A program made the translations under genes and the position numbers. A stretch of 64,000 nt of DNA from Roseovarius confluentis (GTDB lineage: Bacteria > Pseudomonadota > Alphaproteobacteria > Rhodobacterales > Rhodobacteraceae). Numbering within the stretch: the stretch's first letter is position 1; every line of letters begins with the position of its first letter. The stretch covers positions 248,001-312,000 of the forward strand of contig NZ_PPFE01000001.1 of the NCBI RefSeq assembly GCF_002917925.1. Reading direction: 5' to 3'. The notes beneath the pieces are model-generated. The model was not told the DNA's origin. It did no database searches and worked only from the letters and a program-made list of their open reading frames with translations. Shown in pieces: positions 10,659-19,132 of this stretch.

Positions 10659-11410
10659 TCTCAACCGCGCATCTCAACACGCTCCTGAACGCACCCAGCG
10701 TCGAAGAGCTCTGGGATATGCACGTCGCGCAAATGGCCGACTACGGCTTCGACCGGCTGATCTACGGCTTCACCCGGTACCGGACGTCGACGTCGCTGGG
10801 CGACCCGGACGATTTTGTCCTGCTCAGCAACCATTCGCCCGAATACATGGACACGTTCATCGGCGACGGTCTCTATCACCACGCGCCGATGGTCCGCTGG
10901 GCGCTGGACAACGAAGGCGCCTGTTCCTGGCGGGTCATGGCCGAGATGCTGGAAACCGATACGCTGACCCCGCAGGAACGCAAGGTGGTCGAATTCAACG
11001 CCTCGATGGGCGTGACCTGCGGCTACTCGATCAGTTTCAAATCCATGTCGCCGCGCACCAAGGGCGCCGTCGCGCTCACTGCGCATGCCGATCGTGACCA
11101 GGCGGCCTGCGACACGCTGTGGGAACAGCATGGCGACGACATCATCCTGCTCAACAACATCGTGCATCTGCGCATCCTCACCCTGCCCTACGAGGCCCCG
11201 GGCCGGTCCTTGACCAGGCGCCAGAAAGAGGTGTTGGGCTGGGTTGGCGACGGCAAAACAATCCAGGACATCGCGCTCCTGATGGAACTGACACCGGCCA
11301 CGGTGGAAAAGCACCTGCGCCTCGCGCGCGAGGCCCTGAGCGTCGAGACCACCGCTCAGGCGGTGCTCAAGGCCGCGTTCCAGAATCAGATCTTCGTGCT
11401 CGAAACCTGA
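10655..11410 (+). CDS. LuxR-family regulator with autoinducer-binding-like domain (solo LuxR)
   Basis: The N-terminal part (about residues 15-165) resembles the autoinducer-binding domain. The C-terminal part (about 185-245) is a LuxR helix-turn-helix (LTRRQKEVLGWVGDGKTIQD and TPATVEKHLRLAREAL). No luxI synthase is in the window, so it is a 'solo'. Several positions usually needed for acyl-homoserine lactone binding differ: where the family has W..Y and DP, this protein has EYMDTF and HHAP, although the later Trp (ACSW) is kept. The ligand may therefore be altered or absent. I chose the GTG at 10655 because GGAGG precedes it, and it overlaps aroQ by 4 bp. Confidence 0.88.
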   Translation: MISTAHLNTLLNAPSVEELWDMHVAQMADYGFDRLIYGFTRYRTSTSLGDPDDFVLLSNHSPEYMDTFIGDGLYHHAPMVRWALDNEGACSWRVMAEMLETDTLTPQERKVVEFNASMGVTCGYSISFKSMSPRTKGAVALTAHADRDQAACDTLWEQHGDDIILLNNIVHLRILTLPYEAPGRSLTRRQKEVLGWVGDGKTIQDIALLMELTPATVEKHLRLAREALSVETTAQAVLKAAFQNQIFVLET

Positions 11411-11519
11411 CATCGGCGCAACCTATGCGCGAAATATAGTTTCAAATACTTCCCTCCTGGCGACATGTTTTACCACTTGGTAAGGATTCCCTTACTTCCC
11501 CGAATTGACGTTACGTCGC

Positions 11520-11734
11520 ATTATTGGGGCGTTCCGTGAGTGGTGGCTTTTAAGCCTGGGAACATGGGTCGGACCTCTCTGCGATACCAGGGAGAAACCG
11601 GCCTGCCGGTTTTGCCGGAGGCCGGTCGGTTTGCCTATTCATCGGCGGACCGGCCGGATTTGCCTGCACCGTCTCATCCCGTTTCAGGTGCAAGGAATGA
11701 CGGTGTCGTCCGCCCGGGCGGCACCGTTTCTCTT
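11520..11734 (+). ncRNA. Candidate structured noncoding RNA with terminator
   Basis: This stretch has no convincing protein but is dense in consecutive hairpins. They are GTTCC/GGAAC (11531-11563), CTCTCTG/CAGGGAG (11575-11594), ACCGGCCT/AGGCCGGT with an inner CCGG pair (11597-11626), and TGCACC/GGTGCA (11665-11692). The last is a GC-rich stem (11701-11726) followed by TTTCTCTT, like an intrinsic terminator. A TTGACG at 11505 could be a -35 element, but no good -10 is seen. Overlapping open frames here give low-complexity Arg/Pro-rich products, typical of noncoding DNA. I considered 6S, SRP, RNase P and tmRNA and could not match any of them. Confidence 0.45.
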
Positions 11735-11970
11735 GGCGCCCTACCCGCCCAATGCAGCTTGCCGCCAAAAGCAAAGGCGTCGCGCAGATACGACACGCAA
11801 ATCGCGCGGCCGCCGATCTTCCGACGGCCCCGGCGTACAGGATGTGATGAAAGGACAACGCCACCCGGCCCGGCGACGCCATCGCCTCTGCCCGGCTCCG
11901 ATCTAGCAACAACTCTTGCGTCGAACCAAGCAAAAAACGCGCCCCGATGACTCGGAACGCGCCCATTTTC

Positions 11971-12052
11971 CTCTGGCCGGAAATATCCCGAGGGGTGCGG
12001 GGGGCTGCCCCCCGCTTTGAACCAGTAGCCCGAGGGGCTGGCCCCTCGGTCC
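11971..12052. repeat. Dispersed GC-palindrome repeat element, copy 1
   Basis: The element starts with CTCTGGCCGGAAATATCCCG and continues into two GC-rich palindromes. These are centred near 12008 (GGGGGGCTGCCCCCC) and 12040 (CCGAGGGGCTGGCCCCTCGG). It lies just past the tsf stop. The same core recurs at 21059 and 59171. It may serve as a 3'-end processing or termination structure for tsf. Confidence 0.7.
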
Positions 12053-12068
12053 CACGGTCAAGCCAAGC

Positions 12069-12944
12069 TCAGCCCTGAGCCGCCTTGGCGACTTCCTCGG
12101 CGAAGTTCTCTTCTTTCTTCTCGATCCCCTCGCCCACTTCCATGCGGATGAAGCCGGTGATCTCGGCGCCCGCTTCGGCAGCGGCGGCGCCGACGGTCAC
12201 GTCGGGGTTGATGACGAAGGACTGGTTCACCAGCGTGATCTCGGACATGTATTTCTTCATGCGGCCCTCGATCATCTTCTCGATTACCTGCTCCGGCTTA
12301 CCGGATTCGCGGGCGATGTCGATCTGCACCTGGCGTTCCTTGTCGACAACGGCCTGATCCAGCTCCGCCTCGTTCAGCGCGGCGGGATTGGTGGCGGCGA
12401 TATGCATCGCGACCTGGCGGCCGAACGCCTCGTCACCACCTTTCATGGCGACCAGCACGCCGATCTTGCCCATGCCATCGGTGGCGGCGTTGTGGATGTA
12501 GCTCACCACGGTGTCGCCCTCGATCTTCTCCATGCGGCGCAGGCCCATGTTCTCGCCGATCGTGGCGATCTTGTCGGTGATGGTGTCGGCCACGCTCTTG
12601 CCACCGATCTCTGCCGATTGCAGCGCGTCGATATTGGCCACGCCCACGGCGGCGGCGGCAATGTCGCCCACCATCTTCTGGAAATCGGCGTTCTTGGCAA
12701 CGAAGTCGGTCTCGGCATTCACCTCGACGGCAACGCCCGTGCCACCGGTCACGCTGACGGCCACCAGGCCCTCGGCGGCGGTGCGGCCGGATTTCTTGGC
12801 GGCTTTCGCCAGGCCCTTGGTGCGCAGCCAGTCAACGGCGGCGTCCATGTCGCCATCGGTTTCGGTCAGCGCTTTCTTCGCGTCCATCATGCCCGCGCCG
12901 GTCTTGTCGCGCAGCTCTTTCACACTTGCAGCTGTGATCGCCAT
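12069..12944 (-). CDS. tsf: Translation elongation factor Ts
   Basis: EF-Ts exchanges GDP for GTP on EF-Tu. The 291-residue protein begins with a UBA-like N-terminal domain containing the signature [16 protein letters not shown]. The motif TDFVAKN, which contacts EF-Tu, is in the core domain. It is downstream of rpsB in the standard rpsB-tsf order, with 88 bp between them. That gap contains a hairpin (GGGCGC/GCGCCC, 12976-12997) that could set the S2 to EF-Ts ratio. A GC-rich repeat element follows the stop. Confidence 0.97.
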   Translation of the reverse strand: MAITAASVKELRDKTGAGMMDAKKALTETDGDMDAAVDWLRTKGLAKAAKKSGRTAAEGLVAVSVTGGTGVAVEVNAETDFVAKNADFQKMVGDIAAAAVGVANIDALQSAEIGGKSVADTITDKIATIGENMGLRRMEKIEGDTVVSYIHNAATDGMGKIGVLVAMKGGDEAFGRQVAMHIAATNPAALNEAELDQAVVDKERQVQIDIARESGKPEQVIEKMIEGRMKKYMSEITLVNQSFVINPDVTVGAAAAEAGAEITGFIRMEVGEGIEKKEENFAEEVAKAAQG

Positions 12945-12975
12945 CTTGGCTCTCCTCGAATATTGGGGCTGTCAT

Positions 12976-12997
12976 GGGCGCAGGTCGACCCGCGCCC
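12976..12997 (-). other. Hairpin between rpsB and tsf
   Basis: GGGCGC and GCGCCC pair around a 10-bp loop in the rpsB-tsf spacer. No T run follows, so it is not a full terminator. It may be an attenuator or a processing or pausing site in the message. The function is inferred only. Confidence 0.4.
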
Positions 12998-13032
12998 AGT
13001 TATATCAACAAGGTATAGGTTTCGTGACAGGC

Positions 13033-13914
13033 TCAGCTGTCAGCGGCCTCTTTCTTGACCTCTTCGGCGGACTCGATGTCCAGCGGCGCGTCCTTGGACA
13101 TGGAGTCGTCGTGCATCGCCTCGTCGCTCGGTGCGGGCGCTTCGGCGGCCGGGGCCGGCGCTTCGCTCACGGCTTCCTCGGTCGGGGCCTCTTCCATCGC
13201 GCCCACGTCGATACCGGCCGCACCCATCTGCGCCGACATGCCGTCCAGCGCGGCGCGGGACACCAGGTCGCAGTAAAGCGAGATCGCGCGTGCCGCGTCG
13301 TCGTTGCCGGGGATGATGTAGTCGATGCCATCGGGCGAGCAGTTGGTGTCGACCACGGCGACCACGGGAATGCCCAGCTTGTTGGCTTCCGCCACGGCCA
13401 GCGATTCTTTCTTGACGTCGATCACGAACAGCAGGTCGGGCACGCCACCCATCTGGCGGATACCGCCCAGCGACGCGTTCAGCTTCTCCTGGTCGCGCTC
13501 AAGGCCCAGACGCTCTTTCTTGGTCAGCCCCTCGGCGCCGCCTTCCATGATCTCGTCGATCTCGTTCAGGCGCTTGATCGACTGGCTCACGGTCTGCCAG
13601 TTGGTCAGCGTGCCGCCCAGCCAGCGGTGGTTCATGTAGTATTGCGCGCATTTTTCAGCGGCTTCGGCGATCGGCGCGCTGGCCTGCCGCTTGGTGCCCA
13701 CGAACAGCACGCGGCCGTTCTTGGCCACGGTCTCGCGGATGACGTTCAGCGCCGCGTCGAGCATCGGCACGGTCTGCGTCAGGTCCATGATGTGGATGCC
13801 ATTGCGCGCGCCATAGATGAACTCGCCCATACGGGGGTTCCAACGCTGCGTCTGGTGGCCGAAGTGAACGCCAGCTTCAAGCAGCTGACGCATGGAGAAC
13901 TCTGGAAGAGCCAT
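13033..13914 (-). CDS. rpsB: 30S ribosomal protein S2
   Basis: S2 binds the back of the small subunit. The start [20 protein letters not shown], with the segments [12 protein letters not shown] and [11 protein letters not shown], is diagnostic. I chose the ATG at 13914 because GGAAAG is upstream and this is the conserved S2 start; the longer open frame is not supported. At about 293 residues it exceeds E. coli S2 (241). The excess is an acidic, Ala/Pro/Glu-rich C-terminal tail of roughly 50 residues, apparently disordered. It is the first gene of the rpsB-tsf unit. Confidence 0.96.
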   Translation of the reverse strand: MALPEFSMRQLLEAGVHFGHQTQRWNPRMGEFIYGARNGIHIMDLTQTVPMLDAALNVIRETVAKNGRVLFVGTKRQASAPIAEAAEKCAQYYMNHRWLGGTLTNWQTVSQSIKRLNEIDEIMEGGAEGLTKKERLGLERDQEKLNASLGGIRQMGGVPDLLFVIDVKKESLAVAEANKLGIPVVAVVDTNCSPDGIDYIIPGNDDAARAISLYCDLVSRAALDGMSAQMGAAGIDVGAMEEAPTEEAVSEAPAPAAEAPAPSDEAMHDDSMSKDAPLDIESAEEVKKEAADS

Positions 13915-14035
13915 GGTCTTTTTCCTTTCCGGTTTGCGCCTCGGTACGGGATGAGAAGCGGATGCTTCAACCGGTGGACTTCCGGGGATGTCTCCCCCGA
14001 AAAGCCCGCCCATACCTGCGGGATTGAATGGCGCG

Positions 14036-14064
14036 GACCTAAACCAAAGCCGATCGCTTTGCAA
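14036..14064 (-). promoter_or_regulatory. Possible rpsB promoter
   Basis: On the minus strand TTGCAA (14064-14059) and TAGGTC (14041-14036) are separated by 17 bp, a fair sigma-70-type pair. It lies about 120 bp before the rpsB start and would give a long leader, as is common for ribosomal protein operons. Not every position matches consensus. Confidence 0.4.
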
Positions 14065-14115
14065 GAGCGTTGTTGGAAAGGCCGTGCGCCGCGCAGCGTC
14101 GGCGCCCGCGCGGGT

Positions 14116-14580
14116 CTATTTCGCGCGGTCCAGTTTCTTTCGGGCGGCACGGCGCACAAAGGCTTCGGCATCGCTCTCGGCGATCTCCTTCAACCGGTCC
14201 ATTGCCGCCTTGTCTCCGATCCGTGCCAGCGCCTGCGAAGCAACCTTGCGGATCTGAGCATCATCTGCTGCCGTCATCTTGACCAACTCACCCCGAGCCT
14301 TGGCTCCGCCCAGACGGCCAAGCGCATCCGCAGCCGCAAGCTTTCCGCCCGTGTCCAGCTTGGGCAGCGCTTTCAAAATCGGTTGCACCGCTTCCTTCTT
14401 GTTCATGCGCCCCAGCACGAACATCGCACGGATCTTCCGGGCATCGGGTGCGCTGTTCTCCTCGATCACCCGGACCAGCGCGGCAAGGTCCTCGGCCGTC
14501 GCCTTGCGGGCCAGTTCCTCCAGCGAATGGCCACAATCGGTGGCCAGCATGCGCTCGGCAATGTTGTCTAGCTCTGCCAT
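14116..14580 (-). CDS. HEAT-repeat protein
   Basis: A 154-residue cytoplasmic protein made of short helical repeats: ARKIRAMFVLGRM, GGKLAAADALGRLGG, AQIRKVASQALARIG and AEAFVRRAARKKL. These look like HEAT or PBS-lyase-type repeats, which usually bind other proteins. I chose the ATG at 14580 because GAGGAGG stands 6 bp upstream. It is the third gene of a tight operon with the zincin-like gene (10 bp apart) and the glycine-rich repeat gene. I cannot name a function. As a scaffold it may bind one of the two proteins encoded before it. Confidence 0.75.
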   Translation of the reverse strand: MAELDNIAERMLATDCGHSLEELARKATAEDLAALVRVIEENSAPDARKIRAMFVLGRMNKKEAVQPILKALPKLDTGGKLAAADALGRLGGAKARGELVKMTAADDAQIRKVASQALARIGDKAAMDRLKEIAESDAEAFVRRAARKKLDRAK

Positions 14581-14590
14581 TGTTGCCTCC

Positions 14591-15262
14591 TCAGCATTCC
14601 TCGACATCGTCGTCGTCGTTGATGTTGTCGCATTGCGTGTTGTTCAGGTTGGGCAGCGCGACGTTGATGTTGTTGGTGCCGCACCCGGTCATCAGGTTCG
14701 TCAGGTCGCAACTGTCATCGCTGTCGATATGGGGATTGTCCCCGACAACGTGGGTCAATTCATGCACCCAAGTCCAGGGCGACGCCCCCGGCCCCACCCA
14801 GAATCCGCGCCGGTCGGACGGGTGCGCGGCACAGCCGAACGGGCTGGGGTTGTTGACGTAATACCCGACGATATTCGCACCCAGGTTCCGGCCCAGGTCG
14901 AACAGTTCGTCCTCGTCGTCGCTCACACTGTGCCCGCTGCCCCGGCAATCGTCCTGCTCGAACACCAGCAGCCCGGGGTTGTTCACGGTTATGCTGTCCG
15001 TGGGATAGATCCAGACATCGCACTCATTCTGGTAAACGTCATTGCCATTGTCCAGGTCGCGCTGAATCTGGGGCGTGGCCCCCTGGATCGTGACCAGCGC
15101 CACCTTGACGAAGGGCATGTTCTGGATGCGGTCCATCTGCGCCAGGACCGACCGGTTGCGGGGATTGTCATTGGCATAGACGCCAAGGATGTCCTCGCGC
15201 AGCGACAGGCGCCCGGTCTTGTCCAGGCACGTGTCCGCCACGTTTCTGATGCTTGCACTCAT
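14591..15262 (-). CDS. Zincin-like putative metalloprotease
   Basis: About 223 residues with no signal peptide. Near residue 170 it has HELTHVVGDNPH, a zincin motif (HExxH) extended by Gly and a further His, as in metzincins. The usual HExxHxxGxxH spacing is one residue shorter. About 15 residues on, CDLTNLMTG looks like a metzincin Met-turn. It is Asp- and Cys-rich and ends in an acidic tail. The start at 15262 has AGGAGG upstream. It lies 11 bp after the repeat-protein gene and 10 bp before the HEAT gene. Activity and substrate are unknown. Lack of a signal peptide suggests intracellular action or an unusual export route. Confidence 0.65.
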   Translation of the reverse strand: MSASIRNVADTCLDKTGRLSLREDILGVYANDNPRNRSVLAQMDRIQNMPFVKVALVTIQGATPQIQRDLDNGNDVYQNECDVWIYPTDSITVNNPGLLVFEQDDCRGSGHSVSDDEDELFDLGRNLGANIVGYYVNNPSPFGCAAHPSDRRGFWVGPGASPWTWVHELTHVVGDNPHIDSDDSCDLTNLMTGCGTNNINVALPNLNNTQCDNINDDDDVEEC

Positions 15263-15273
15263 GTCCCGGCCTC

Positions 15274-16347
15274 CTATTGCAGGTTGACCAGGACCGGGAT
15301 CAGGCCGGTGCCCTGCTCCAGCGGTGCCAGCGCCTTGCCCAGCACGGCGCCGAATGCGCGCTCGCGGTCGACCGCCTTCATCGCGTGGCCCGGCATGTCC
15401 GCCGAGGTCAGCAGGTCTCCGACCGAAATCGCGGCCATGCGCGCATCGACCTTGCAATAGACCTTGCCGACCAGAGCGATCGGCATCCGGTCCTCGACGT
15501 CGTGGCGCTTGTCCATGACGATCCCCGGCTTGAAGTCTCCGGCGCCCGAGATCACGCCCACGACCCTCGGATCATAGCCGCGCTCGCACGGTACCAGCGA
15601 TCCGTCATCGGTGAGCGACATGACCGTGCCGGGGCTTGCTTCGGCCACGGCACAGGCGGCCACGTCGAAATCCTCGGCGAAGTCGGCGTTCTGCATGATG
15701 ATGTCACCGGCGTCGCCATTGATATGGATCGTGGCCTGGCTCAGCGTCGTGTTGTCCCCGTCCGAAGCGAACACCACGATGTCGCCGTCGGCGCCATTCC
15801 CACCGATCCACATGTTGCCCCCTCCCGCGTCCAGCCGGATGCGGTCGTCGCCGTTATCGGCCTGCAGCGTGATATCTCCGTCGGCACCATTACCGCCAGC
15901 GCGGTAGTTACCGGAGTCGCCGCTCATGTGGATTGTCGCCGCGGCGGTCGATTGGGTGGTCGCACCACTTGGCAAAAGAACTAGGTCGCCGTCGGCGCCA
16001 TTCGCCCCCAGCCACAGGTTGCCGCCGCCCGCATCGAGATGGATGCGCCGGTCGCCACTGTTCGAATTCAGCGTAATATCCCCGTCCGCGCCATTGCCCC
16101 CGGCGCGATAGTTGCCCGAGTCGCCGCTCATGTGGATTGTACCCGCCGAGGCCGATTGGCTGGTCGCCCCGGCGGGCATAAGCACCAGGTCCCCGTCGGC
16201 ACCGTTGCCACCCAGATACGCGTTGCCGCTGCCCGCATCCAGGTGAATGCGCCGCGTGCCGTCATTGGCGTTCAAAAGCAGGTCACCATCGGTGTTGTCA
16301 CCGCCTGCCGAGATGTTTCCGGTGTTTGAATTGATCGAGATAGCCAT
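15274..16347 (-). CDS. Glycine/aspartate-rich repeat protein with conserved C-terminal domain
   Basis: 357 residues. The first ~215 are three imperfect repeats of about 65-69 residues, each built from smaller units such as GGNGADGDITL, RRIHLDAGGGN and ATIHMSGDSGNYRAG. The period and the Gly/Asp pattern suggest a beta-solenoid, perhaps calcium-binding. A non-repetitive domain follows (NADFAEDFDV, VVGVISGAGDFKPGIVMD, LVGKVYCKVDA, VGDLLTSADMPGHAMKA, AFGAVLGKAL). I recall that module from unnamed proteins in several phyla. There is no signal peptide or anchor. A good ribosome-binding site (GGAGA) precedes the ATG. It is the first gene of the operon with the zincin-like and HEAT proteins. Confidence 0.7.
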   Translation of the reverse strand: MAISINSNTGNISAGGDNTDGDLLLNANDGTRRIHLDAGSGNAYLGGNGADGDLVLMPAGATSQSASAGTIHMSGDSGNYRAGGNGADGDITLNSNSGDRRIHLDAGGGNLWLGANGADGDLVLLPSGATTQSTAAATIHMSGDSGNYRAGGNGADGDITLQADNGDDRIRLDAGGGNMWIGGNGADGDIVVFASDGDNTTLSQATIHINGDAGDIIMQNADFAEDFDVAACAVAEASPGTVMSLTDDGSLVPCERGYDPRVVGVISGAGDFKPGIVMDKRHDVEDRMPIALVGKVYCKVDARMAAISVGDLLTSADMPGHAMKAVDRERAFGAVLGKALAPLEQGTGLIPVLVNLQ

Positions 16348-16559
16348 GAAAAATTCTCCGTAATATCAAAGTTTTGACGCCAGTTCAGGCGGCTTTGGAA
16401 ATAGATTTAAAAAACTATGCACACAGGGCCGGCGACCCGTGGATACAAAAACGCCCAGGGCCGGCACTCGCGCAATAAGTGTACCATTAACGCCTTCTTC
16501 GCGCAACTATCGTCAAACTTCCGCTGGTAATCTGCACCAGCCCGCTCCAAGACTTTGGG

Positions 16560-17168
16560 CTAAAGGCACACTTCGCTCAGTCGGATCTCCGCCAGTTCAG
16601 GCGCTGCCTCGGCCAGCATGTCTTCAAGGACCTCGGTCCCGACCGGCGCATAAAACCATTCCGCATCATCCCAAACCACCAGCCATCGTGCGCACCAATT
16701 CGTGACCGCGTCCTCTGGCGACAGACCTTCGGTCCCGCTGGCCGCCAGACCCCACTGCCAGTCGCCCTGCGACCCGTATCGGTCGAATGCGGGCGCGGTC
16801 ACCTCGAATGCCGCTATATCGAACGGATGCGCATAGTCGGGGTCCAGCACCGCGTCCCGCAGCCAGTCGGCGGGCATGTCGATCCGGTCGGCATAGGCGT
16901 CCAGCAGCCCCGGCAACACATGCGCCCGCCGGTCCCGACGCACCCGCGCCTCCTGTCCCGACAGGTCCGCGACCGTGCCGAGAAAGGCAAAGGCCCCCTC
17001 CCCCGGCGCGGCGCTGAGGTTGGCAAAGGCGGAAAACACTTCCGCCCGCCGGTCCTTTGCCGTCTCTTCGGTGAACCACGAGGCCGGCAGGTTCGCGGCA
17101 ACCGCCGCCAACACCAGAAGCGCCAGCACGGGTCTCAGCGGGATGCGAAAGCGACGAGCCTTTTCCAT
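16560..17168 (-). CDS. Hypothetical single-pass membrane protein
   Basis: 202 residues. A short basic N-terminus (MEKARRFRIPLR) is followed by one hydrophobic helix (about residues 13-30), so it is probably anchored with the rest in the periplasm. The soluble part is rich in Ala, Asp and Trp, with LPGLLDAYADRIDMPADWL and an acidic C-terminus ending in Cys-Leu. I do not recognise the family. It is divergent from psuK, with 75 bp between starts. The 212-bp stretch on its other side (16348-16559) holds no recognisable gene. Confidence 0.6.
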   Translation of the reverse strand: MEKARRFRIPLRPVLALLVLAAVAANLPASWFTEETAKDRRAEVFSAFANLSAAPGEGAFAFLGTVADLSGQEARVRRDRRAHVLPGLLDAYADRIDMPADWLRDAVLDPDYAHPFDIAAFEVTAPAFDRYGSQGDWQWGLAASGTEGLSPEDAVTNWCARWLVVWDDAEWFYAPVGTEVLEDMLAEAAPELAEIRLSEVCL

Positions 17169-17243
17169 TGCGCCACCCTACGCCGCGTCACCGCGCCTCG
17201 CAAACCGCTTGCTCTCGCCGTTCCCGGCGGTGCAAATGATCGC

Positions 17244-18137
17244 ATGACGCCTCCGCCCGACATCCTCTGCATCGGCTCGGTCCTGTGGGACATCATCGGC
17301 CGCTCCGCCAGCGCGATGCGCCAGGGTTCGGACGTGCCCGGCCGCATCACCCGCGGCCCCGGCGGCGTGGCGCTCAACATCGCGCTCACCCTGCTGCGCT
17401 TCGGCCTGCGCCCCGCCCTGCTCAGCGCCGTGGGCCGCGACGCCCCGGGCGAAGAGCTTCTGGCGCTCTGCACCGCGCGCGGCATCGACACGTCCCATGT
17501 CTGGCGCTCGTCCGAGCTGCCGACCGATCAATACATGGCCATTGAGGGCGCGGGCGGACTGGTGGCGGCCATCGCCGACGCCCATTCGCTCGAAGCCGCC
17601 GGAGACCGGATTCTCGCGCCGCTGCAAGACGGCACATTGGGCAGCGCCGCCCAGCCACATACCGGCCCCATCGCGCTGGACGGCAACCTGACGACCACGC
17701 TGCTGAGCCGGATCGCCCACGACCCCGCCTTTTCCGCCGCCGACCTTCGTGTCGCCCCTGCCTCGCCGGGCAAGGCCGAACGCCTGCTGCCGTTCCTGCA
17801 AACCGGGCGGGGCATCCTCTATGTCAACCTCGAAGAGGCAGGCATCCTCTGCGGCCGAACCTTTGCCTCCGCCTCCGGCGCAGCGCAGGCCTTGCGCGAC
17901 CGGGGCGCCGCCCGCGCCGTCGTCACCAACGGCGCAGAGACCGCCGCCGACGCCCATCCGGGCGGCCTTCTGACCGGCCAGCCGGCGCCCGTGCTCGTCA
18001 CCCGTGTCACCGGCGCGGGCGACACATTCATGGCCGCGCATATTGCCGCCGAAACACGTGGCGAGGACCGCGCCACCGCCCTCGACCGCGCGCTTCAGGC
18101 CGCCGCCACCCACATTTCCGGAGAGATCCCGTCATGA
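17244..18137 (+). CDS. psuK: PfkB-family carbohydrate kinase, probable pseudouridine kinase
   Basis: This ribokinase-fold enzyme likely phosphorylates pseudouridine to pseudouridine 5'-phosphate. The PfkB signatures are GGVALNIALTLLRFG near the N-terminus and VTGAGDTFMAAHIA near the C-terminus, where the Asp is the catalytic base. I started at 17244 since this puts ILCIGSVLWDI, the typical first strand, at the N-terminus. The open frame extends upstream only as antisense to the neighbour. The stop overlaps psuG by 4 bp (ATGA), which fixes the substrate guess: psuK and psuG act in sequence to give uracil and ribose 5-phosphate. Confidence 0.88.
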   Translation: MTPPPDILCIGSVLWDIIGRSASAMRQGSDVPGRITRGPGGVALNIALTLLRFGLRPALLSAVGRDAPGEELLALCTARGIDTSHVWRSSELPTDQYMAIEGAGGLVAAIADAHSLEAAGDRILAPLQDGTLGSAAQPHTGPIALDGNLTTTLLSRIAHDPAFSAADLRVAPASPGKAERLLPFLQTGRGILYVNLEEAGILCGRTFASASGAAQALRDRGAARAVVTNGAETAADAHPGGLLTGQPAPVLVTRVTGAGDTFMAAHIAAETRGEDRATALDRALQAAATHISGEIPS

Positions 18138-19069
18138 CCACCCTGCCCCTGCAGTTCTCGCCCGAGGTCGCCGCCGCCCGCGCCGAGGGGCGCCCCATCG
18201 TGGCGCTCGAAAGCACCATCATTACCCACGGCATGCCCTATCCGCGGAACCTGGAAACGGCGTGGCAGGTCGAGGATGCGGTGCGCGAGGCGGGCGCGAC
18301 CCCGGCCACCATCGCCGTGCTGGAGGGGCAGTTGCATATCGGCCTCGATGAAGGCCAGCTCGAAGCGCTCGCCAAGGCGCAGAACGTCGCCAAGCTCAGC
18401 CGCGCCGACCTCGCGGTCTGCCTGGCCACCGGCGGCACCGGCGCCACCACCGTCGCCGCCACCATGATCGCCGCGCACACCGCCGGCATCGTCACCTTCG
18501 CCACGGGCGGCATCGGCGGCGTGCATCGCGGCGCCGAACACAGCTTCGACATCTCCGCCGATCTGCAGGAACTGGCGCAAACCCCCGTTACCGTGGTCTG
18601 CGCCGGGGCCAAGGCCATTCTCGACCTGCCCAAGACACTGGAAGTGCTGGAAACTCTCGGCGTGCCGGTCATCGCCTTTGGTCAGGACAGCCTGCCGGCC
18701 TTCTGGTCCGCCAGCTCGAACCTGCCCGCGCCCCTGCGCCTCGACGATGCGCACGCGATCGCCCGCGCGCATCTCACCCGCGCCGCGCTCGGCCTGCCGG
18801 GCGGACAGCTTGTCGCCAATCCGATCCCGGCCGAGGCCGAAATCTCCGCCGCCGAGATCACCCCCATCATCGAACAGGCCACGCAAGAGGCCGCCGACCG
18901 GGGCATCACCGCCAAGGAGGTCACGCCCTTCCTGCTCGACCGGATCTACACCCTTACCGAGGGCCGCTCGCTCGACGCCAATATCGCGCTGGTTGTCAAC
19001 AATGCCAGGCTTGCCGCGAAAATCGCCACCTGCCTAATCAATGAGCCTCAAAGCGGCGCTCGGCGCTGA
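18134..19069 (+). CDS. psuG: Pseudouridine-5'-phosphate glycosidase
   Basis: PsuG cleaves the C-C bond of pseudouridine 5'-phosphate to uracil and ribose 5-phosphate. Family segments seen are VALESTIITHGMPYP, ATGGTGATTVAATM, FATGGIGGVHRGAE and VCAGAKAILDL with the catalytic Lys. It is 311 residues, the usual length. Translation is probably coupled to psuK. Together they let the cell recycle pseudouridine from RNA turnover. Confidence 0.95.
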   Translation: MTTLPLQFSPEVAAARAEGRPIVALESTIITHGMPYPRNLETAWQVEDAVREAGATPATIAVLEGQLHIGLDEGQLEALAKAQNVAKLSRADLAVCLATGGTGATTVAATMIAAHTAGIVTFATGGIGGVHRGAEHSFDISADLQELAQTPVTVVCAGAKAILDLPKTLEVLETLGVPVIAFGQDSLPAFWSASSNLPAPLRLDDAHAIARAHLTRAALGLPGGQLVANPIPAEAEISAAEITPIIEQATQEAADRGITAKEVTPFLLDRIYTLTEGRSLDANIALVVNNARLAAKIATCLINEPQSGARR

Positions 19070-19132
19070 AATCCGTTGTAGCGTCCCCTTGAAGCGCCTA
19101 GATATCGCCAGACAGAACCCCCGAAGGCGCCA

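Noticed and set aside
11505..11966. Three overlapping open frames of 130-140 codons
   Set aside because: They give Arg/Pro-rich products without domains and cover a region full of stable hairpins, more consistent with an RNA gene.
16827..17243. N-terminal extension of psuK
   Set aside because: It runs antisense through the neighbouring membrane-protein gene. The ribokinase fold begins right after 17244.
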